Shown here piece after piece: positions 1-7,297 of a DNA stretch of 13,519 bases (the first letter of the stretch is position 1; each line of letters begins with the position of its first letter). The notes under the pieces were generated by a model, which saw nothing but the letters and a program-made list of their open reading frames with translations, did not search any database and was not told the DNA's origin. A program made the position numbers and the translations under genes. This DNA comes from an uncultured Bacteroidales bacterium (GTDB taxonomy: Bacteria > Bacteroidota > Bacteroidia > Bacteroidales > Paludibacteraceae). The DNA lies in contig CAIUKZ010000287.1 in assembly GCA_903899865.1 (NCBI GenBank), positions 1 to 13,519 on the forward strand, read 5' to 3'.

Positions 1-523
1 GAAAGTGTTTGATGAAAATGGATTGGAATATATTCAGCAGCAATTAATGGGATTGGATCCTGTTCATTATGAACAAGTGGATCTGAAAAACCCAAAACGA
101 ATTCTACATGCACTCGAAATCTGTAGCGTAACAGGCAAACCTTACTCAGCTTTGAGGACAGGATTAAAAAAAGAACGTCCATTTCAAATCATTAAAATTG
201 GACTGAACCGTCCACGGCCAGAACTCTACGAACGAATTAATCAACGGGTGGATGTGATGATGGTCGATGGGTTGCTGGAGGAAGCAAAGCAGTATTTTGA
301 ATACCGACATTTGAACACGCTTAACACCGTTGGGTATAAGGAAATATACGAATATTTGTTAGGAAATTGGACATTGGAACATGCAGTGGAAATGATCAAG
401 CAAGATTCAAGAAGATATGCCAAAAGACAGTTGACATGGTTTAATAGAGATTCAGAAATTCATTGGTTTCATCCCGATGATGAAGAGCAAATAATTGATT
501 TTGTAAAAGAGAAACTAACATGA
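1..523 (+). CDS. miaA: tRNA dimethylallyltransferase MiaA, C-terminal part (5' end outside window)
   Basis: MiaA transfers a dimethylallyl group from DMAPP to N6 of A37 in tRNAs that read UNN codons, in the cytoplasm. The frame is open from base 2, so the gene starts upstream of the window; about 173 C-terminal residues are seen. Family features are the DP.HYEQVDLKNPKRILHALE block followed by VTGKPYS (substrate and tRNA contacts), the segment DGLLEEAK, the TVGYKE motif, and the conserved C-terminal RRYAKRQLTWFNRD element. The N-terminal P-loop is not in view. The stop overlaps the murB start (ATGA at 520-523), indicating cotranscription with translational coupling. Identification is from motif order and is firm; partial only because of the window edge. 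Confidence 0.95.
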   Translation, partial: KVFDENGLEYIQQQLMGLDPVHYEQVDLKNPKRILHALEICSVTGKPYSALRTGLKKERPFQIIKIGLNRPRPELYERINQRVDVMMVDGLLEEAKQYFEYRHLNTLNTVGYKEIYEYLLGNWTLEHAVEMIKQDSRRYAKRQLTWFNRDSEIHWFHPDDEEQIIDFVKEKLT

Positions 524-1530
524 TAAAGAAGCACAATACCTCCTTGTTGGCATTCAATACTTTTAATATTGATGTAAAAGCAAAGTGTCTGATGGAGTAT
601 GACACAGTGGAAGAGTTGATATCTATTGTAGGTAATGAATTGCCAAAATTCAACCGATTTATTCACATCGGTGGTGGGAGCAACTTGCTGTTTATGAGTG
701 ATTTTGATGGATTGGTGGTGCATTCATTGATGAAAGGGATTGCTGTGGTTGATGAAGATGATGATTCGGTGTGGGTAGAAGTGCAATCGGGTGTGGTGTG
801 GGATGATTTTGTAGAGTATTGCGTGGCGAATGGTTGGGGAGGAGTGGAGAACTTGTCCTTAATTCCTGGCGAGGTTGGAGCATCTGCAGTTCAGAATATA
901 GGTGCTTATGGGGTAGAGGTGAAGGATGTAATCACTCTGGTTAATGCATTGGAAATAGCCAGCTTACAACCCAAAGAATTCTCTTTGGATGCCTGTGAGT
1001 ATGGGTACAGAGACAGTGTATTCAAGTCCAAATTGAAAGGGAAATACATCATCACCACGGTGGTGTTTAAGCTAGAAAAAACGCCAAAATTTCAACTTGG
1101 ATACCAACACTTGGAAGCTGAGGTTCTCCAAAATGGGGAAGTGACACTTGCTAATATTCGCAAAACCATTATTCAGATTCGCGAAAGCAAACTTCCAGAT
1201 CCAAAACTGTTGGGTAATGCAGGTAGCTTTTTTATGAATCCTGTAGTTAGTAAAGATTTGTTTCTGAAAATTCAGTCTCAATACCCCACTATGCCTCACT
1301 ATTATGTGTCAGACACAGAAGAAAAGATTCCAGCAGGCTGGCTCATAGAGCAAAGCGGGTGGAAAGGCAAGCAAGTGGGTAACGTGGCGGTGCACGACAA
1401 ACAAGCACTCGTAATTGTCAACAAAGGCGGTGCCACAGGTGGTGAGGTAGTGCAACTGGCTACTACCATTCAACAGTCGGTACTCGATATTTTTGGTGTA
1501 ACTTTGTCGGCTGAGGTGAATTATGTTTAG
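520..1530 (+). CDS. murB: UDP-N-acetylenolpyruvoylglucosamine reductase MurB
   Basis: MurB is a cytoplasmic FAD enzyme that uses NADPH to reduce UDP-GlcNAc-enolpyruvate to UDP-MurNAc, the second committed step of peptidoglycan precursor synthesis. The 336-residue length matches the Escherichia coli type I enzyme. Visible motifs are the FAD-binding IHIGGGSNLLF (48-58), the SLIPGEVGASAVQNIGAYG block (113-131), GYRDSVFK with the catalytic Arg164, LGNAGSFFMNP with the proton-donor Ser236, and a C-terminal AEV with Glu332 where the catalytic Glu is expected. The insert around the YRD motif and the C-terminal IPAGWLIEQSGWKG segment fit type I MurB. The start ATG sits inside the miaA stop (4-nt overlap), so no separate promoter is expected. 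All three catalytic residues are present, so it should be active. Confidence 0.97.
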   Translation: MIKKHNTSLLAFNTFNIDVKAKCLMEYDTVEELISIVGNELPKFNRFIHIGGGSNLLFMSDFDGLVVHSLMKGIAVVDEDDDSVWVEVQSGVVWDDFVEYCVANGWGGVENLSLIPGEVGASAVQNIGAYGVEVKDVITLVNALEIASLQPKEFSLDACEYGYRDSVFKSKLKGKYIITTVVFKLEKTPKFQLGYQHLEAEVLQNGEVTLANIRKTIIQIRESKLPDPKLLGNAGSFFMNPVVSKDLFLKIQSQYPTMPHYYVSDTEEKIPAGWLIEQSGWKGKQVGNVAVHDKQALVIVNKGGATGGEVVQLATTIQQSVLDIFGVTLSAEVNYV

Positions 1531-1710
1531 GGGTGTAACTGATTTTTGTATTCATTTTTTTGTACTAGTTGCACTCAATACTTGCGTGAATTGTTGCTGT
1601 GTTATGCCATTCAGCTAGTTTCACAATAATACAAGTCAACCAGATCTCGAAGGTAGCAAGTCGCAACTTCAAATTTTATATACAATATCAGTCCCAAAAA
1701 TTCTTGTAAT

Positions 1711-2709
1711 ATGACATCGAATTATAAACCACCATTTACAATAACATCAGAAATTGTAAATCTTGTAGCTAAGATTGTTGCGAATTTGGAAAGGTTGACT
1801 TTTATGAAGGAGCCCAATCTAAGGCTTCGGAAAATCAACCGAATAAAATCAATACAAGGTTCACTGGCTATTGAAGGAAATACGTTGGATGCTGAACAAA
1901 TTTCAGCCATTTTGGAAGGCAAACCTGTAATTGGAACTGTGCGAGAAATTCAGGAAGTGAAAAACGCAGTCGAAACCTATAATAATTTTGAACACTGGGA
2001 TCCCTATAAAGTGAAAGATTTATTGGCTGCCCATCAAATGCTAATGAAGGGATTGATTGACGAAGCGGGGAAATTTAGAAAGAGTGGAGTAGGTGTTTTT
2101 TCTGGCGATAAAATTATACATTTAGCACCACCAGCACAAAAAGTCAGTAGTTTGATAGATGATTTATTTTATTGGGTTAGTACTACAGATACGCACCCAC
2201 TTATTGCTAGTGCTGTTTTTCACTATGAATTTGAATTTATTCACCCTTTTTCAGATGGAAACGGACGTATGGGAAGGCTGTGGCAAACTTTACTTTTGAA
2301 GCGATGGAATAATTGGCTTGGTTTTCTCCCTGTCGAAAATCTGATTTATCAAGAACAAGAAGCTTATTACAATGCCATACAAGCTTCTACAAAGACAACT
2401 GATTGTGCACCATTTATCACCTATATTTTGGATCGGATCTTGGCGACTGTATTAAGTGTTACACCCGAAGTTAGCCCTCAAGTTACACCCGAAGTCGAAA
2501 AGCTTTTAGAATTACTAATTATTCATTCGGAACTAAGTCGTAGCGAGGTACAATATTATTTACAACTAAAAGATGAGAAGAACTTGCGATTACGGTATAT
2601 TAGTCCAGCGTTGAAAAATGGATGGATTGAACAAACTGTTCCCGATAAACCAAATAGCAGACTACAGAAATATCGCATTACTGAAAATGGTAGAAGTGTT
2701 GTTAAATGA
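1711..2709 (+). CDS. Fic-domain protein (class II) with C-terminal winged helix
   Basis: Fic proteins usually transfer AMP or another nucleotide monophosphate from NTPs to a hydroxyl side chain of a target protein. This 332-residue protein carries the complete active-site motif HPFSDGNGRMGR (178-189), with catalytic His178 and phosphate-binding Asn/Arg. An N-terminal helix holds SLAIEG (51-56), matching the [S/T]xxxE[G/N] inhibitory motif, so self-inhibition is built in and no separate antitoxin is needed (class II). A linker with a repeated TPEV (251-262) leads to a C-terminal segment (about 263-332) that looks like a winged helix. This Fic plus winged-helix architecture is widespread in bacteria, but the targets of most members are unknown. 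The gene stands alone: 180 nt separate it from murB, and mltG converges on it. No Bacteroidota -7 box was found upstream. Confidence 0.93.
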   Translation: MTSNYKPPFTITSEIVNLVAKIVANLERLTFMKEPNLRLRKINRIKSIQGSLAIEGNTLDAEQISAILEGKPVIGTVREIQEVKNAVETYNNFEHWDPYKVKDLLAAHQMLMKGLIDEAGKFRKSGVGVFSGDKIIHLAPPAQKVSSLIDDLFYWVSTTDTHPLIASAVFHYEFEFIHPFSDGNGRMGRLWQTLLLKRWNNWLGFLPVENLIYQEQEAYYNAIQASTKTTDCAPFITYILDRILATVLSVTPEVSPQVTPEVEKLLELLIIHSELSRSEVQYYLQLKDEKNLRLRYISPALKNGWIEQTVPDKPNSRLQKYRITENGRSVVK

Positions 2710-3033
2710 AAGAAATTTACTTGACGCACAATACTGATAAAATTCATCCAGTAGTTGCCAACACTAAGGCTTAATAACGTTTGGGTGTTATCCTTACACA
2801 ATAGTGCACTAAGTAGAATATCTATTCAGTTATTTCACAAATAGCTCATAAAAAATGGTAGTCGCTATCTTGCTGGATTACAGTTTTTTTATAGAGTATT
2901 TGGAGTTAGTCAATTTATTTGTTGTTCTAAGCAAGTGGGCAGAGACTAAACTAATTGATTTATTTTGTCAGACGAAGATAAACTGGCATTAATGTACCAG
3001 CATATTTGCTTTTTTCCATTAACAATATTCTCA
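2710..3033. other. Intergenic gap between convergent fic and mltG
   Basis: This stretch of 324 nt lies between two convergent genes. No convincing coding frame and no intrinsic terminator with a U-tract was found. At 2752-2793 there is a segment starting TAGTTGC and ending GTGTTATCC that weakly resembles 1566-1608 on the other side of fic. Inside it, ATAAC (2773-2777) and GTTAT (2786-2790) form a short inverted repeat. Nothing else was recognised. Confidence 0.4.
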
Positions 3034-4092
3034 CTATTTAAATATCTTTCGCTTATTCAATTCCTCTTGGTACTTTTTGGCATTGCGACTATGTTCGTCC
3101 CAGTCGGCTGCAAATTTGTGCTCTCCATTCAGTGTCTCTGACGCACACATGTAGATGTAATTGTGTTTGCTGTAGTTGAGCACCGCATCAATACCAGCTT
3201 CGGTTGCCACGCGGATAGGACCTGGAGGTAAGCCCGTGTTTTTGTAGGTGTTGTAAGGCGATTGGGTTCTGAGATGACCAAATAGAATGCGCTTGATTGT
3301 GAAATCACCTACTGCAAATTTCACTGTAGGGTCAGCCTGTAATGGCATTTCAGCTTTTAGGCGATTGATATATAGCCCGGCTACCATGGGTCGGTCTTTT
3401 TTGTTGTTTGTTTCCTCCTCTACAATAGATGCTAAGGTGCTCACTTCGGCAAGCGTAAGTGGGATAGAGTCAGCTTTGGCTTTTCTTTCTGGTGTCCAAA
3501 ACTTGGTGTATTCTTTGTTCATCCTTTCAAAAAGTTCCTTGGCATCCGTATTCCAATACATCTCGTAGGTGTTGGGAATAAACAATGTTATGGACGTATA
3601 AGGGTTGAGATTAATAGCCGATAGATAAGCCGAATCATTCAACAGTTGAAGTATGCTGATGGAGTCTGCCATTAGCTGTTCTGCTATTCGACCAGCTAGC
3701 TGTTCTTTGGTTCTGATATTGTTAAACGAAAGTTTAACAGGCGTTTGTTTGCCACTTCGGAGTATTCTCACCAATTGGAAGTTGTTCATTCCGTTTTTGA
3801 TTTCATATTTTCCCGCTCTGATTTTTGAACCGTATCGCAGTAAAGCAGATGCTTGGCTAAAAGTAGAGCTGTTTGATGATTTGGTGGAGTTTTCAAGATT
3901 TTTGACTACATCCTCGAAACTGCTTTTCTCTTTGATATACAGATAGCTTACTTTGCTGTCTGGAGTATAAATGCTGGGGAAGAATAAAACATATGCAAGA
4001 TAAGCAAGGGTGATTACAAATAAGGTCATCAACCAGCTCAATGGTTTTTTCCAACTGATTGGAAAACTGCGTTTTTCTTTTTTTATTGACAT
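3034..4092 (-). CDS. mltG: Endolytic transglycosylase MltG (YceG-like)
   Basis: MltG is an inner-membrane lytic transglycosylase that cleaves nascent peptidoglycan glycan strands and may terminate their elongation. The chosen start gives 352 residues (E. coli MltG has 340). A basic N-terminus and one membrane helix (about 17-38) anchor the periplasmic part. The YceG domain is recognised by LASIVEEET with the catalytic Glu at about 225, the segment YINRLKAEMPLQADPTVKFA, SPYNTY..TGLPPGPI, and the C-terminal H.FA..WDEH.RN block. A longer frame opens at 4137, but that ATG lies within a TAAATTTG promoter box (4142-4135), so initiation at 4092 is preferred. The gene is divergent from tRNA-Ser and convergent with fic. 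All key motifs are intact. Confidence 0.93.
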   Translation of the reverse strand: MSIKKEKRSFPISWKKPLSWLMTLFVITLAYLAYVLFFPSIYTPDSKVSYLYIKEKSSFEDVVKNLENSTKSSNSSTFSQASALLRYGSKIRAGKYEIKNGMNNFQLVRILRSGKQTPVKLSFNNIRTKEQLAGRIAEQLMADSISILQLLNDSAYLSAINLNPYTSITLFIPNTYEMYWNTDAKELFERMNKEYTKFWTPERKAKADSIPLTLAEVSTLASIVEEETNNKKDRPMVAGLYINRLKAEMPLQADPTVKFAVGDFTIKRILFGHLRTQSPYNTYKNTGLPPGPIRVATEAGIDAVLNYSKHNYIYMCASETLNGEHKFAADWDEHSRNAKKYQEELNKRKIFK

Positions 4093-4134
4093 GATAATAA
4101 TTACTGATCTACTGCTAATAAGCCTTTCGGAGCG

Positions 4135-4142
4135 CAAATTTA
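4135..4142 (-). promoter_or_regulatory. Putative -7 box for mltG
   Basis: Read on the minus strand this is TAAATTTG, matching the Bacteroidota -7 consensus TAnnTTTG. It lies 42 nt upstream of the preferred mltG start. No good -33 TTTG is present at the usual spacing, so support is moderate. Confidence 0.45.
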
Positions 4143-4176
4143 CGAATTAGTTTTTGATTATTTTGAAAAAAAAAGC

Positions 4177-4207
4177 TTTGGTAATCCAAAATTACGTGCT
4201 ATATTTG
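4177..4207 (+). promoter_or_regulatory. Bacteroidota promoter of tRNA-Ser
   Basis: TTTG (4177-4180), a 19-nt spacer and TATATTTG (4200-4207) exactly match the Bacteroidota -33/-7 consensus. The tRNA begins 24 nt after the -7 box, leaving a short 5' leader for RNase P removal. Confidence 0.85.
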
Positions 4208-4231
4208 CACCCGCTAAGCGAATAGCAAGAA

Positions 4232-4318
4232 GGAAGTTTGGGTGAGTGGCTGAAACCACCAGTTTGCTAAACTGACGTACGGGCAACCGTACCACGAGTT
4301 CGAATCTCGTAGCTTCCG
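4232..4318 (+). tRNA. tRNA-Ser (anticodon GCU)
   Basis: This 87-nt class II tRNA reads AGC and AGU codons. The acceptor stem pairs GGAAGTT (4232-4238) with AGCTTCC (4311-4317), with one T-G pair, and the discriminator is G4318. The anticodon stem CCAGT/ACTGA encloses loop TTGCTAA, placing anticodon GCT at 4266-4268. The long variable arm is GTACGG-GCAA-CCGTAC, as expected for serine tRNAs, and the T arm is ACGAG-TTCGAAT-CTCGT. The 3' CCA is not encoded. The gene has its own promoter and terminator, so it is a monocistronic unit. Confidence 0.97.
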
Positions 4319-4325
4319 CTTATTG

Positions 4326-4360
4326 ACCGCCAATAACTGGATTGTTATTGGCGGTTTTTT
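4326..4360 (+). terminator. Intrinsic terminator of tRNA-Ser
   Basis: The perfect 11-bp stem CCGCCAATAAC (4327-4337) / GTTATTGGCGG (4344-4354) extends by one A-T pair (4326/4355). It has a 6-nt loop and is followed by TTTTTT. It lies 8 nt beyond the tRNA. Confidence 0.95.
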
Positions 4361-4484
4361 GTGCATAAATTAATTAAAATGTTAACAAAGATTAAAAAAT
4401 AGCATCAATACTAGTGGTGGAGATTTGAAAAATGCTCTTATGTATATGTCGAACTTTTTTAGGCAATAAATGCAAATTAAATTT

Positions 4485-5180
4485 ATGAAAACCTATTCTA
4501 TAACTCTTATACTTTTTTGTTTGGTTGTTTGTTTAAATTCATGTGGCAGATGGGATCTGGAACCGCCAGTTGTTAAGTCTTTACCAGAAGTATATACCAC
4601 TGGTGTTAATGTCATTACAGACTCGTCTGCTCTTAGTGGTGGTAGTATAGCTAGTGATGGTGGTGCTGCCGTTACTGCCAGGGGAATTTGTTTTGGGAAA
4701 AGTCCTAATCCTACCACCGATGATACGGTAATCACAGATAAGTCTATTGCCAAAGACTACTTCTCGATACAGTTGTCTAAATTAGAACAAAATACTACCT
4801 ATTATCTTCGGGCTTTTGCCACTAATTCGGAAGGAACGGGTTATGGGAATAACGTTCAATTTACGACCTCTGTCAAGTCATCACTTTCAGTGGTAATTAC
4901 TTGGCCAGCATCAAATATCACTAGTTCGTCGGTCAGTTCGGGTGTGGAAGTTACATCTGATGGTGGTGAATTAATTCTTTATATGGGAATTTGTTGGAGT
5001 CGAAATCCAAACCCAACAGTGTCTGATAATAAAACGATGATCATTTCCCCACTCTATTCGGATGTTTGTTCAATAACCAATCTAACGGCTGCAACTACCT
5101 ATTACATTAGAGCCTACGCTACTAACTCCAAAGGAACTAGCTATGGAAATCAGGTAATGTTTACTACGTTAAGTAAGTAA
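4485..5180 (+). CDS. Putative lipoprotein with two beta-sandwich (FN3-like) repeats
   Basis: The product (231 residues from this start) begins with a lipoprotein signal: MKTYS, a hydrophobic core and a lipobox-like LNSC with the lipidated Cys at 20. Asn at -2 of the lipobox is unusual but tolerable. After a linker come two similar modules of about 80 residues. Each has SDGG near its start, a GIC(F/W)...NPT core, and ends TTYY(L/I)RA(F/Y)ATNS(E/K)GT.YGN.V.FTT. Such modules are common in secreted or surface Bacteroidota proteins and resemble fibronectin type III or Ig-like folds. No catalytic motif is seen, so the function is unknown; adhesion or a structural role is only a guess. An ATG at 4470 would add five residues, but a start at Met-Lys gives a more typical signal peptide. 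The gene stands alone between two look-alike terminators. Confidence 0.8.
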   Translation: MKTYSITLILFCLVVCLNSCGRWDLEPPVVKSLPEVYTTGVNVITDSSALSGGSIASDGGAAVTARGICFGKSPNPTTDDTVITDKSIAKDYFSIQLSKLEQNTTYYLRAFATNSEGTGYGNNVQFTTSVKSSLSVVITWPASNITSSSVSSGVEVTSDGGELILYMGICWSRNPNPTVSDNKTMIISPLYSDVCSITNLTAATTYYIRAYATNSKGTSYGNQVMFTTLSK

Positions 5181-5315
5181 TGAGTTGTGGTCGTTGTCAT
5201 ATTTTTGGCTGAAAACAAAACAATACAGTTTCTTCAATTCCATTTCAAGTTATGATATCAGCAAAAGGACTTTATCAAGATAATCCTACATGTTGAATCG
5301 ACTGAAACTTTTTTA

Positions 5316-5349
5316 CTGCCAATGACTCTAAGGTTATTGGCAGTTTTTT
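5316..5349 (+). terminator. Intrinsic terminator downstream of the lipoprotein gene
   Basis: CTGCCAATGAC (5316-5326) pairs with GTTATTGGCAG (5333-5343), an 11-bp stem with one G-T wobble, a 6-nt loop and then TTTTTT. Stem sequence and loop size closely resemble the tRNA-Ser terminator at 4326. It lies 135 nt after the lipoprotein stop and probably also insulates the helicase promoter. Confidence 0.88.
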
Positions 5350-5392
5350 ATATTATATGTTCATTTAAAGTGTAGGCAAACTTGAAAATGAG

Positions 5393-5400
5393 TATCTTTG
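5393..5400 (+). promoter_or_regulatory. Putative -7 box for the DEAD-box helicase
   Basis: TATCTTTG matches TAnnTTTG. No clear -33 TTTG was found 19-21 nt upstream. The box ends 13 nt before the ATG at 5414 and 22 nt before the ATG at 5423, implying a very short 5' leader and favouring the second start. Confidence 0.6.
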
Positions 5401-5422
5401 CGGATATATAAAAATGATATCA

Positions 5423-6649
5423 ATGAGATTTGAAGAACTTCCGCTTTGTGAGAGTGTATTAGAAGGCTTGCGGGCCATGAATTTTCAAGAAGCTACTCCT
5501 GTACAGGCTGAAACTATACCTGTGATTTTGGCAAAACGAGATGTAATTGCTTGTGCTCAGACGGGTACGGGCAAGACTGCAGCATTTATCCTTCCATTAT
5601 TACACAATCTGCAATCTGAACCTCATGCCGAACACGCTGTTAATGCTATTATCATGGCACCTACGCGTGAGTTGGCGCAACAGATTGATCAGCAGATGGA
5701 GGGTTTTTCATATTTCTCTCCATTTTCGTCAGTGGCTGTCTATGGTGGAAACGATGCTCAAGCATGGGATGTGCAGCGCCGTGGTCTTCAAAAAGGCGCC
5801 GACGTGGTAATTGCTACTCCTGGTCGTTTGCTTTCGCACATCAATCTGTATGAAATCGACTTTTCGCAAGTGAAGTATTTTATCCTCGATGAGGCTGATA
5901 GGATGTTGGACATGGGTTTCTTTGAAGATATTATGCAGGTGGTCAATCGTTTGCCAAAAGACAGACAGACCATCATGTTTTCGGCTACCATGCCACCTAA
6001 GATTCGTCAACTAGCTAAGACCATTCTCAATAATCCAGCCGAAGTAAAAATAGCCATTTCTCGTCCTCCAGAAAGTATCATGCAGACCGCTTACATCTGT
6101 CATGAATTTCAAAAGCCGAACATTGTAAAGCATCTTTTTTCATCCGAAGAACCCAATAAGGTGATTTTGTTTTCAGGTTCAAAGCAGAAAGTAAAGGAAA
6201 TAACCAAAACCCTTCGCCACATGGGTCTAAAGGTGGACGAGATGCATTCCGATTTGGATCAATCTCAACGTGAGAAGGTAATGCATGAATTTAAGAATAG
6301 CAGGGTGAATATTTTGGTTGCAACAGATATTGTGTCAAGGGGAATTGACATTGATGATATTTCGTTGGTTATTAATTATGATGTGCCTCATGACGCAGAA
6401 GATTATGTGCACCGCATTGGTCGTACGGCTCGGGCAAGTGCCAAAGGTATGTCTATCACGTTTGTGTCTGAAGAAGAGCAGTACAAATTCAAGCAGATAG
6501 AGCAGTTTTTAGAAAAGGATATTTATAAAATCCCTATGCCTGAGGAACTGGGTGAAGCGCCAGCTTACGAGCCAGAGAAACACAAACATGGTCACAAGAA
6601 ATTTGCAGGCGGAAAAGGTAAATTTCAAAGAAATAGACCAAAGAAATAA
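5423..6649 (+). CDS. DEAD-box ATP-dependent RNA helicase, RhlE-like
   Basis: This is a cytoplasmic ATP-dependent RNA helicase, probably acting in ribosome assembly or RNA remodelling and turnover. All superfamily 2 motifs are present (positions counted from the ATG at 5414): Q motif region FQEATPVQ, motif I AQTGTGKT (48-55), PTRELAQQ (83-90), TPGRL (135-139), DEAD (159-162), SAT (190-192), VATDIVSRGID (about 301-311) and HRIGRTAR (about 332-339). A Lys/Gly/His-rich basic tail (about the last 25 residues) probably binds RNA. Order and tail fit the RhlE group, but several paralogues usually occur in Bacteroidota, so no gene symbol is given. The start at 5423 (408 residues) is preferred because the alternative ATG at 5414 lies too close to the -7 box and family members begin M-x-F-E-E/D-L. 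Confidence 0.92.
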   Translation: MRFEELPLCESVLEGLRAMNFQEATPVQAETIPVILAKRDVIACAQTGTGKTAAFILPLLHNLQSEPHAEHAVNAIIMAPTRELAQQIDQQMEGFSYFSPFSSVAVYGGNDAQAWDVQRRGLQKGADVVIATPGRLLSHINLYEIDFSQVKYFILDEADRMLDMGFFEDIMQVVNRLPKDRQTIMFSATMPPKIRQLAKTILNNPAEVKIAISRPPESIMQTAYICHEFQKPNIVKHLFSSEEPNKVILFSGSKQKVKEITKTLRHMGLKVDEMHSDLDQSQREKVMHEFKNSRVNILVATDIVSRGIDIDDISLVINYDVPHDAEDYVHRIGRTARASAKGMSITFVSEEEQYKFKQIEQFLEKDIYKIPMPEELGEAPAYEPEKHKHGHKKFAGGKGKFQRNRPKK

Positions 6650-6716
6650 TAAACCATAATCAACTTGTCAAACCAGTTTTTTACTTTCCAAATATTCATT
6701 TTTTCAAATTAGTTGC

Positions 6717-6724
6717 TATATTTG
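6717..6724 (+). promoter_or_regulatory. Putative -7 box of the toxin-antitoxin operon
   Basis: TATATTTG matches TAnnTTTG and ends 22 nt before the antitoxin ATG. No good -33 box was found. A promoter here fits an independent antitoxin-toxin operon. Confidence 0.55.
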
Positions 6725-6746
6725 TGTTGTTAATATTAACTGCGAA

Positions 6747-6917
6747 ATGAAAGACATCATCGTTAAAATGAATGAACGTGAAGCCAAAAGGTACGAGTCG
6801 TTCAAAGAGGCCGAAAAAATAGTACGAGGAATTAAGAAGGGGTTACGTGAAGTGAAAAAGTCACAGTCGGGTATGGTTCTTCTCAAATCTGCGCGCCAGT
6901 TAGCCAATGAAATTTGA
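6747..6917 (+). CDS. Small antitoxin-like protein upstream of a RelE/ParE toxin
   Basis: This short frame encodes 56 residues, beginning MKDIIVKMNEREAKRY and ending LLKSARQLANEI. It is strongly charged and predicted helical, without membrane segments. It overlaps the following toxin frame by 11 nt (6907-6917), a typical antitoxin-first arrangement of type II systems. By position and size it should bind and neutralise the toxin and may repress the operon. No DNA-binding fold (RHH, HTH or AbrB) could be assigned by eye; the N-terminal few residues could form a short ribbon, and the C-terminal tail probably wraps the toxin. The call rests mainly on context. Confidence 0.72.
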   Translation: MKDIIVKMNEREAKRYESFKEAEKIVRGIKKGLREVKKSQSGMVLLKSARQLANEI

Positions 6918-7232
6918 AGTTACTTCAGAATTTGAAAAGGCACTTAAAAGATTGTCTAAGAAATATAAGTCAATGAGGGATGACTATATTCGATTTTTAG
7001 ATGAATTAGAACAAAACCCCCTAATCGGAGATGAAATTATTGCCAATTGTAGGAAAGCTCGAATTGCAATTAAAAGCAAAGGAAAAGGGAAAAGTGGTGG
7101 GGGAAGAATATTTTTTACTATGAAATAGTTGAAGATAATGTGGTTTTGCTTTACGTTTATGAAAAGAATGAACTTGAAAGTGTAAATGATGATTTCATTC
7201 GTTATTTATTAAAATCTTACAATAAATTTTGA
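6907..7232 (+). pseudogene. RelE/ParE-family toxin interrupted by a frameshift at a T6 run
   Basis: RelE/ParE toxins are small proteins that cleave mRNA at the ribosome or poison gyrase. The zero frame starts at 6907 and reads MKFEVTSEFEKALKRLSKKY..., passes the family signature CRKARIAIKSKGKGKSGGGR (49-68), and stops early at 7128 (73 residues). The run TTTTTT at 7111-7116 is the break point. In the -1 register the reading continues from 7116 as YYEIVEDNVVLLYVYEKNE... to a stop at 7230-7232, which is exactly the missing C-terminal strand region of the family. One extra T, or a -1 slip, would give a 108-residue toxin of normal length. It is therefore a recent inactivation, a sequencing error, a phase-variable tract or programmed slippage. 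The antitoxin upstream is intact. Confidence 0.82.
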
Positions 7233-7297
7233 ACTGATGTTCATTTAACAACCAAAATTTCTTCTACGACGACTTCTCTAATTTCTATTCCACTCGG

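Noticed and set aside
2752..2793. Integron attC site downstream of fic
   Set aside because: The expected RYYYAAC and GTTRRRY cores are not both present and the stem pairing is poor.
4093..4137. N-terminal extension of mltG by 15 residues to the ATG at 4137
   Set aside because: The codon overlaps the putative -7 box TAAATTTG on the minus strand, and the extension (MRSERLISSRSVIII) precedes an otherwise normal basic start followed by the membrane helix.
4232..4318. tRNA-Ser as an integration site for a mobile element
   Set aside because: No second copy of the tRNA 3' end was seen in the window, no integrase is present, and the tRNA is followed directly by its terminator.
5547..5810. An 87-codon plus-strand frame within the helicase gene
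   Set aside because: It overlaps the motif I to TPGR region of the helicase in another frame and has low-complexity, motif-free sequence.
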